Shown piece by piece: positions 56,454-64,000 of a DNA stretch of 64,000 nt (within the stretch, counting starts at the first letter, position 1; each line of letters starts with the position of its first letter). Below the pieces are notes generated by a model. The model ran no database searches. It saw nothing but the letters and a program-made list of their open reading frames with translations, and was not told where the DNA came from. The DNA is taken from contig CM121341.1 of NCBI GenBank assembly GCA_051530055.1, positions 18,228,001 through 18,292,000 of the forward strand, given 5' to 3'. The DNA is from Neoechinorhynchus agilis. Its lineage: Eukaryota > Acanthocephala. The position numbers and the translations under genes were made by a program.

Positions 56454-59400
56454 ATGACTACATTCGAAGCAGTACGCAATGACGAGAGCAGTAAGATTCA
56501 ACTTAAACCATACGATTATCAGGTAAGAAGTTGAATAAGCACCAAAATCACAATCACCAACCTTCAACCATTTAGCTTCTGCTTTGTGAATTTGCCAAGC
56601 AACATAACGTTATCGCGGCCCTCGGCACAGGAAGTGGAAAGACTTATGTCGTTGTCATGATAATCAAATATTTTCTGTCACAATAATTCGTAAACTTCTC
56701 CAATAAACTTGAAGACTACAACGCCATTGAACAGTACATGAGAAGTGGTCATGCAGATAAAAGCAAAACTGAGCAGAAGATTGAAGTCGATGCGAATCCA
56801 GACGAAGGTGTTTTGTTAAATCTGATTGGTCGCTTGACATGACGGACGTCTTCGAACCAAATTCAAGTCGATGTAATCAGGAATCTGATAATGGATCCGA
56901 AAACAGCTTAAACGAGGAAGCGGTAATAAGGATCGGAAAGGTAGATGCTCGTCTAATCGACCTTGTTCGTGTTATCTATAAGTATGCAATCTCAATAACG
57001 TCGTCTCGGGTATTTGCGATTCCAATATTTCTCTTCAAATGTACAAAAAATCACGAAGATAATAGAACAAAGTATTCTTGCATAATTTCGCTGCCACAAA
57101 ACAGTCCAGCGAAAGCATGGATAACCGCTGGACCGGAATGCGAGTCAAAGAGAGTGGCCAAATTCTTGGTAGCCGCACAACCCTGCCAAATGTTATATGA
57201 ATCCGGAGAACTAAAAGATAATCTCATTCCTGTCTCCTTTGAGATAAAGCAAGCGGAAGAAGAAGCGAGACGCCAAGTCCGTGAAAGGCAAAAGATCGAA
57301 TATGAGTTCAGGCCTATTCCTATGTGGAAATCGTTAATGCCTGATTCGAATGGAATTCAAAAACCACACTGGCTCTATCGTGTGTGGGTGGAAAACAGAA
57401 TTCTAGGAATCGGATTTCTCTCATGGGATAATTTAGCGGAAAAGCAATTTTCGATATTTCATCGAACCGCTCAAATCATTACATCTTTAAGAGTTGATCT
57501 TTCAAAACAATTGAACGATAGTGAATTACAAATTGAAACCATAAAGACCATAAGGGCTTTCACAGGTCATATCATTGAAATCCTCAGCAAAGAAAAAAAC
57601 GCAGGAAAAAATGGCTTTCTGCTCAACTCAAGGACTTTGCATGCCTTGTTGTTCCGTTCAAAAACCATTCCGACGAAATTGACAACGAAATTTTATCCAA
57701 ATTTGAGTTTGCTAAAAAAAGACGACGGCGAATCATGCGAAGTTGTGCTTGACAAAGGAAATAAACCGACCAAATCATCGCTAGTTTACCGCCTCTACGG
57801 AAACATCCATCTTCGCTCCTCATTGCTGGTTGTGAAGGATTTGTCAGATCGTTCGGCAAATTCGGCGATTAAAATCAAAGACGATGGAAACAAGGAGACG
57901 TATGCCGATTATATGAAACAAGCTTACAACATTACCATCAATTATCCAAGTGACCAACTCGTTCACTGTTCAAGCGTTCATAGAACATTGCAGTATATGC
58001 AAATGAAGAAATTATGGCCACTAAAAATCCGAGATTATAGTAATTCAACAACCAAGAGTGTACTTCTTGTTCAGGAATGTGTTCAAGTACTTCCTACCAA
58101 AATGGAACACGTCTATGAATCCGGACTGGTGTTGAAGTGTCTTTGGGAGCTCGTTCGATATAAACGTTCGATTTCATTGTCCCAGAAAATTATAGAACTT
58201 CTCGCGGTTGGTGCTGGAGTGACGGACAAAATTAAGATCCAAATATCTCAAGTGACTGCATGGCCAGCAAAGCCCAATTGTGGATCGCTCACGAAATCAT
58301 GGGAGCAGCCATTAATAAACGACCACAGAAGTTTCGTGAATATTAAAGTGAATCCGTTCAATGAACCATCTATAGAGAAATTATGCGGTGACTTCTATAA
58401 CAAAAAGGAAAATATTATCAGACTGCCAGAAGATTTGACAACTGGATTAAACATTGCAACAACGTTACATTCGTGTTCCCACGATGGAGATTCGGAACGC
58501 GTCTAGTTTTTGGGAGACGTTATCTTGAAGACCGTCGCAACTCTTTATTTCTTCAACACGTCCGACGAAGAAAAATCTAACGAGAGTATATTGTCCAGCA
58601 ATAGACAACTCTTAATTTCAAATGATTTCTTATTTCAAGTAGCGGAGAAGCTCAAGATCAGAAATTTTTTGGCAGTGGAAAAGTTCACTGTTCTTCGACG
58701 AGACCATCTTGAAGATCTCCTGCAGTTTTCCGACGTCTACCAAAACGAATCGTCAACGATGAATTATAAAAGATTGTCGGACGTAATTGAAGCAATCCTT
58801 GGCGTGTTCTTCGTATCAACAGGATCGTTCAATCTGTGCATACGATTACTTTCCGGGCTCTATGGTCGATCACTAACGCCCGACAAACACTTCGTTTGTA
58901 AACCCAATCAGATACAAGCAAATTCTTCACTGCCCGGTTCCAGTCAGCTTACAGATTCGTTAGAAAACCTGTGGCGATCTAGATCTCTTTATCAGCTCGA
59001 AAAAATCTTACAATATGAGTTCAGAAACAAGAAACTGCTCATGGAAGCGACATCTCACGCCAGTGACGTAGCAAACAATCAGACTGTGTGCTATGAACGA
59101 TTAGAATTCCTTGGTGACGGTATTCTCGATTTTCTAGTTTCATGGCACATCTACGCGGAGTGTCCAGATTTTGATCCTGGGAAGCTCTCAAGGCTGAAAG
59201 GAGTTCTCGTTTCTAACCGCTTATTAGCGACGATATGCGCACTTAATGGAATTCATCGATACTTGTCGTACGGATCTAACAAAATGATGCATTCAATTGA
59301 CGAATTTTTTGCTTTTTTGGTATCCATTGCCGACACCTTAGCTCCAGCAAAGTATCCATATGCGAAACTCCCTCAATGCAACTTTAAGGAGCCCAAATAC

Positions 59401-59841
59401 ATGGCAGACATGATAGAATCCTGCGCTGGAGCCATCTTTATCGACAGCGATTACTCCTTCAATGCAGTTTGGCTTTCGTTTTATCCGATTTTGCAATATC
59501 CGATCGAACAACATATTAAAGCAGAAAAAGATAAAAGCGACGAAAAAGCAAACATTTTAGCCATCGCTATAGATTCTTCGAACCAAACAAATCAAGAAGA
59601 TGCTGTTGTCGATGCAATTCGCGATCGCTGTGACAGCGAACACGTTTCAGACCTCGCGAAATATAAAATTTCGAACGCCACGACGCACATCAGCATCGAT
59701 TGTGGTAACACAAATAATTATAAATATGAATTTCAAAATAATATTGATCGTAAGAGAAGCAATGATGAACAAAATGCCAATACGATAATTGCAACGAAAA
59801 GATTGAGGCTCAGCGAAAAATTTCCGGACTGGGAAAAATGA
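56454..59841 (+). pseudogene. Dicer-family gene, truncated and interrupted
   Basis: Dicer makes small RNAs from dsRNA. Exon 1 (56454-56522) ends with QLKPYDYQ. After a GT-AG intron, exon 2 (from 56576) gives the helicase Walker A, AALGTGSGKTYVVV. The frame then hits TAA (56684) and jumps to the very end of the helicase (NKLEDYNAIEQYM); motifs Ia-VI are missing. A probable 71-nt intron (56810-56880) leads to DUF283 (RVAKFLVAAQPCQMLYESGELKDNLIPV region), PAZ (YADYMKQAYNITI, LLVQECVQVLP) and RNase IIIa. An in-frame TAG at 58504-58506 falls in the first IIIa motif, ERV-stop-FLGD; the second IIIa motif is present (KRLSDVIEAILG). RNase IIIb is complete in its key blocks (YERLEFLGDGILDFLV, KYMADMIESCAGAIF). 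No dsRBD follows; the tail is low-complexity with KRLRL. It is either a young pseudogene or an unusual Dicer with sequence errors. Confidence 0.82.
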
Positions 59842-60375
59842 CGCAACTTGTAAACTTAATGTAAATTTAAAATTTTCTTGAATGAAAACATGGTTTTGTT
59901 ATAAAATTTGAAATTTTGCAGCAACTTTGAACGAAATTTTTGCGTAGTTTTTACCAACGAACATTCTACACACGGGAAAAATATCGAAAACGTTCATGCA
60001 CGCTAATATAGTTGGGAACAAAAATTGCGCTCCAGTGAAACTGAAGGAAAAGGTACCGCCAGATCCTCCGGATATTCGAGGGAGAATTTTGATAAAGAAC
60101 AACAACAAGGTTGTTTGTCTTCAAGTGCGACGGCAGTTCCCGCCGGTGTTTTGTGTGATAGTGTTTCCCAAAAAATATGGAGTATTCTCTTACTCTGTAT
60201 AAAAACTCTCCCAAAAAAGAGATTCATTCTCCGAATATCGAAAGATCTCTCCTCAAAAATTATCATGTCAATAATATGACCCTCACGACAGGGTGGTTTA
60301 CGCAAATTTTCAATTAAAAAATCGTTCGACACTAAGTTTTTCATGATGGTAGAGGTTAAGGACCTTTTCACTTAA
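59842..60375. other. Spacer between the Dicer-family gene and a non-LTR element
   Basis: Several overlapping short frames on both strands at 59.95-60.37 kb (for example KLKEKVPPDPPDIRGRI). This could be the 5' part of ORF1 of the following retrotransposon. Not assigned. Confidence 0.3.
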
Positions 60376-61990
60376 ATGCTTAAAGATGCCAACATCAAAG
60401 CTGAGGATTTATCATTACGAGTCAGTTTTCTAATGGACTTGACGGTTTCAGACTTCGGGGAAATTGAAAAAGATTTAAATATAAAACTTATAAAATATCT
60501 ATTTCGAAAAGGCGGATCCAATGCAGCGACCATTCATGTTGAGGAAATATTATGTGGCTCAGAAAAGGGTTTTTTTCTCATAATGTCACCTTCACAAGAT
60601 ACGGGGAATCTCTTCACGATTGCGCTTTTCTCTTTTTGTCAAAGCTGTGCTCGTTGGGGGTATTTTACCCATCAATGCTCCTTTCCTCCAAGATGTAGTG
60701 GCAGTTCTGAGGCTCATAGCACGTCTAAATGCCCGCAACCTCAAGTAGTGAAATGCCCTAATTGTGGTCAGAATCATCCTGCCTTCTCGAGAAAATGTGC
60801 AGCGGCTGTTCGATTTCTAAATGAATGCTTCTCGATTGCAAAAGAATCGGTCCCTAATTCCAAGTCAGTTGACACAATTCCCAAACAAAATGTCTGGACC
60901 AACTCCAGGCCGCCTCTAATAAAGGCTTCCGTCAAAGCCCTTGGCACATCCCTGTTTAAAGCGGGACATCATGGACCCACTAGTCTTGATTTTTTGATTC
61001 CATCCTCAGACTCTTCTCCCCCCAACTGGGCGAGTCATTCTCCATCTTTCTTCAGAGAATCTCTCAGCCCCCAAAAGCTGGATCACATTTCTCATGACGA
61101 TTTGGTTCCTAGCCTTATCAAAGAAATTAACCAACTAAGAGAACTAGTGAGCTCTCTTATCCAAATAAAAATATCTATTTCGAAAAGGCGGATCCAATGC
61201 AGCGACCATTCATGTTGAGGAAATATTATGTGGCTCAGAAAAGGGTTTTTTTCTCATAATGTCACCTTCACAAGATACGGGGAATCTCTTCACGATTGCG
61301 CTTTTCTCTTTTTGTCAAAGCTGTGCTCGTTGGGGGTATTTTACCCATCAATGCTCCTTTCCTCCAAGATGTAGTGGCAGTTCTGAGGCTCATAGCACGT
61401 CTAAATGCCCGCAACCTCAAGTAGTGAAATGCCCTAATTGTGGTCAGAATCATCCTGCCTTCTCGAGAAAATGTGCAGCGGCTGTTCGATTTCTAAATGA
61501 ATGCTTCTCGATTGCAAAAGAATCGGTCCCTAATTCCAAGTCAGTTGACACAATTCCCAAACAAAATGTCTGGACCAACTCCAGGCCGCCTCTAATAAAG
61601 GCTTCCGTCAAAGCCCTTGGCACATCCCTGTTTAAAGCGGGACATCATGGACCCACTAGTCTTGATTTTTTGATTCCATCCTCAGACTCTTCTCCCCCCA
61701 ACTGGGCGAGTCATTCTCCATCTTTCTTCAGAGAATCTCTCAGCCCCCAAAAGCTGGATCACATTTCTCATGACGATTTGGTTCCTAGCCTTATCAAAGA
61801 AATTAACCAACTAAGAGAACTAGTGAGCTCTCTTATCCAAATAATTAAAATGAATGGCCTGGCCATCCCAAATAAAAATGATAGTTCGGTTTATACAATT
61901 AACTCAGCAATTAAGAGGCTAAACTCCCCTCCCCTCAAGGAAACTGATTTAATAAGCAAGCGAGGGAGATCCTCTTCGTTCTCCGAGTAA
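60376..61990 (+). mobile_element. Non-LTR retrotransposon ORF1 (gag-like), with tandem duplication
   Basis: The first frame (60376-61218) carries gag-like zinc knuckles: CQSCARWGYFTHQC, RCSGSSEAHSTSKC and CPNCGQNHPAFSRKC, the series seen in ORF1 of jockey-type elements. The first knuckle has Tyr where the CX2CX4HX4C histidine would be. After about 61170 the sequence restarts from an upstream point and the same knuckles and Ser/Pro-rich region repeat (61259-61990), continuing to a stop. Only the second copy has a natural C-terminus. Confidence 0.8.
60496..61847 (+). repeat. 676-bp tandem duplication
   Basis: Two copies with a 676-bp period (for example GTCACCTTCACAAGATACG at 60585 and 61261). 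I found no difference in the compared stretches. The unit starts near AAATATCTATTTCGAAAAGG and ends near CTCTTATCCAAATAA. Confidence 0.85.
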
Positions 61991-62617
61991 ATGACTAGCT
62001 CCCCTGGATGCACCTTCTCAACCTATAATGCTTCTAGAGCTCCGAACCTACCTTCTAAAATTTTGCAAATTGTACCAGACACTTTGCCAGATATTTTTTT
62101 CAAGAGTCGGGATTTCGTACTCTTGTTAATCTTCAAATATACAAAGTTGTCGGGAAACTTGTTAATGGACTTCTCCGATGGTTTACAAACTTTTGTTAAA
62201 AAGTCCCTAAAACCTAAAATGTTATTTCAACTCAAGAATGATATATTTGCAATACAAATAATTGCTATTAGGAACCCGCTTTACTCCATTAATCGATCAG
62301 CAGCCGAAATACTCATCATAGCAAATTTTTATGTCGTGCCAAGGAAAGTCAGCTGCTTTATAAAGAATCACATTAATATAATTACTTTATGGAACCCTGG
62401 CATCATCTGGGGTGATTTTAACAGCAATGGCCTTTCTGTCTTTATTTCCTTTTGCAGGGAATATCGAGTGCTCCTCTCTGAGTATCCATCCTTTCATAAT
62501 TATACTAAAAATCATAATTCCTTTTTAGACGGAGCTTTTATCAAAAAATCGATTGCGTATAATTTTTGTCCTATCATCCAAGCTCAATCTCAACAATATT
62601 TAGGACAGTCGTCTTGA
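61991..62617 (+). pseudogene. Non-LTR retrotransposon endonuclease (APE-type) fragment
   Basis: The open frame reads SDGLQTFVKKSLKP, then an internal hydrophobic strand, then IIWGDFNSNG, the GDFN motif of apurinic-type endonucleases in ORF2, followed by NSFLDGAFIKKS where the family has a Ser/Asp dyad. The N-terminal catalytic motifs are not visible and the frame ends early. It probably continues ORF2 of the element starting at 60.4 kb. Confidence 0.65.
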
Positions 62618-62859
62618 GGTCAATACTTTATCCATTCAAGAATTTAATTCCCAAATATATTCATTCTTACCATCTAACAACATTATTACTTTAATTAACT
62701 TAAATAATATAATTATTACCGCTATGAATAATCATCTCACTAAATGTCGTTTTATTAAGAGATACTTTATATCTAAACAAGCAATTTTTTTATAAATATT
62801 CCATACTTGTCAATTTGAGAAATGATGTGACCCTCCAGAAGGATGCTATTTTAAAAAAT

Positions 62860-63640
62860 TTCTACAGTGTATTATGATTCCCTCGCTCGGGATAAAAAGC
62901 GACTTTTATCCGTACCAGCGTTCACTAAGGAACTTGGGAATATAATTCTTAAGCGGAGATTTATTTCTTGGAAATATTTAGCTGCAAATTGGATTGGCAC
63001 AATTTCTTACCCAGCAGTAGTCGAACAAATTCTTAATGATCACACATTCTCCATCCTCCTGCACCCACCTTTGTCCATCTTCACTGATAAAGATTTCAGT
63101 TGGAACTTCAATACTGCCGAGCTTTCAAACTTCTGGAAAATTATTCCTTCTAGGGCAAATAACATTTTTAGTTTCTCCCCCTTAATTTTTTTCACTATTC
63201 TCCGAAATGAATAAGATCTTTTTCGCTGAAAAATTTTACGACAAAACCAATATAAATGACATAATCGAGATGAACATTGTCAGGAAAATTATTATCCCCA
63301 AAATTAAATCAAAAATTGGTACCCCTTCTCACATACGGATGATCGCCATACAAAATCCAATAATTTCCTTCTTCGAAAAATAATCAATTCCAGACAAATC
63401 AGCTTTTTGGAAAGCAAAAAAATTATTCCCCCGTCTTTTCATGGCTTTATTCCAGGTCGTGGTATTCACTGATTTTTTTATTGAATTACACTCCCTTAAT
63501 GAAAAATAAGTGAATGTAAATAAATTTTTAGTTCGACTGGATTTGAATAAAGCATTCGACTCAATCGATAGACGACTATTGTATAAAGCCCTCTATTTTT
63601 TTAAAGTTATCAAATGTATAAAACAATGTAACACGCACAC
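62860..63640 (+). pseudogene. Non-LTR RT fragment
   Basis: An EN-RT linker-like frame (62867-63214: LIFFTILRNE at its end) is followed, after frame breaks, by FLVRLDLNKAFDSIDRRLLYKAL at about 63525-63590, the RT palm motif with the first catalytic Asp. The element is cut off at about 63640, where minus-strand RLE sequence begins. Confidence 0.75.
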
Positions 63641-63684
63641 TATAAATTCTATGAATGAACATAGTTTCGTTTTCTTCAAATGTT

Positions 63685-64000
63685 ATGTTTGTTCGGCAGC
63701 TTCTTTGATGGCCGCGGCATTGCCGCGTTGGATCGCCGCGCTGATTCGCTGCAACAGTAAGCTGCTGGATCGCATATCGCCGGTGGCATGTTTTAGCATC
63801 CCTCCCAGTCGTGAGAGGAAATAATCGGCTTCTTTGCCGAGACATCCCAGTGTTTCCACCGCAATCGGGATGAAAATATATTGATGCCCATCGAGCGAGG
63901 AGTACTTCTGCCGCTTCTTTTCCTCGCTGAAACCGGCGACTGCTCCCGCCTTTGAGGTGGCATCCCGTAAGTGGGATGCTGCGAGTGTGTTGGGGCAGGT
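63685..64000 (-). mobile_element. RLE-class non-LTR retrotransposon 3' end, copy 4 (runs off window)
   Basis: A minus-strand frame uninterrupted from the window edge to the stop (about 63685). It reads CPNTLAASHLRDATSKAG, EEKKRQKYSSLDGHQYIFIPIAVETLGCLG and LLLQRISAAIQRGNAAAIKE, the intact tail of the family also seen at 34.6, 41.4 and 49.3 kb. GC content is distinctly higher than in neighbouring DNA. It is the best-preserved copy in the window. Confidence 0.85.

Noticed and set aside
56810-56880. Frameshift in the Dicer-family gene after the helicase remnant
   Set aside because: A 71-nt GT...CAG intron in phase 0 joins the two frames cleanly, so I treat this as an intron, not a lesion.
1-64000. 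CRISPR arrays, bacterial promoters, ribosome binding sites
   Set aside because: Introns, retrotransposons and animal gene families show this is eukaryotic DNA; no regularly spaced direct repeats were seen.

Overview
This is a TE-rich eukaryotic (metazoan) window. Several conserved animal genes are interrupted by short GT-AG introns of about 47-170 nt, and I see no bacterial operon or Shine-Dalgarno logic. The clearest host genes are syntaxin-5, a U4/U6.U5 snRNP 27 kDa protein, a MYST histone acetyltransferase, RRP36, a small heat-shock protein with two alpha-crystallin domains, the large TFIIIC subunit (GTF3C1-like), GLE1-like, a four-LIM protein, a homeodomain-like protein and a Dicer-family gene. 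The two-ACD sHSP is an architecture I associate with flatworms, and the proteins are divergent, so a worm-like invertebrate is my best guess. The phylum is not settled by the sequence.

Layout. 1-4.7 kb is mostly noncoding: a degraded retroelement-like stretch and a foldback element. 4.7-6.2 kb is syntaxin-5 (+, 8 exons), followed by foldback elements. 7.2-7.7 kb is SNRNP27 (+). 8.2-9.9 kb is the MYST acetyltransferase (-), split by a TTAA-flanked 506-bp block. 12.2-13.1 kb is RRP36 (+). 13.8-18 kb holds a possible HIG1-like ORF, an unknown acidic ORF with a PP1-docking-like motif, and the double-ACD sHSP. 18.6-21.6 kb is a large inverted duplication carrying two near-identical, divergently transcribed tail-anchored proteins.

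22.5-26.5 kb is a nest of transposons: a Ty3/gypsy remnant with a 199-bp 3' LTR, a mariner N-terminus and a jockey-like RT inserted into the mariner. 28-34.4 kb is the GTF3C1-like gene (-). 34.5-42.7 kb is a second, deeper TE nest: RLE-class non-LTR fragments, two jockey-like RT copies, a Ty3/gypsy pol, and opposite-strand junctions. 44.8-46.4 and 52-53.6 kb hold foldback and TIR elements and a hAT-like remnant. Between and beyond them lie GLE1-like (-), the LIM protein (+), the homeodomain-like gene (-) and the Dicer-family gene (+, 56.5-59.8 kb). The window ends in a non-LTR element whose ORF1 carries a 676-bp tandem duplication, abutting another RLE retrotransposon tail.

The most notable observations are: (i) the Dicer-family locus, which keeps Walker A, DUF283, PAZ and two RNase III domains but lacks most of the helicase and the dsRBD, and has an in-frame TAG exactly where RNase IIIa should have its active-site glutamate; (ii) the TTAA-flanked insertion in the MYST gene, where collapsing the duplicated TTAA restores the conserved reading frame; (iii) the head-to-head inverted gene pair; and (iv) a repeated GGGACGAAA...CTGATGAGTCCC module with a Pol III B-box-like sequence, carried inside several foldback elements. 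No tRNA, rRNA, CRISPR array or bacterial feature was found.
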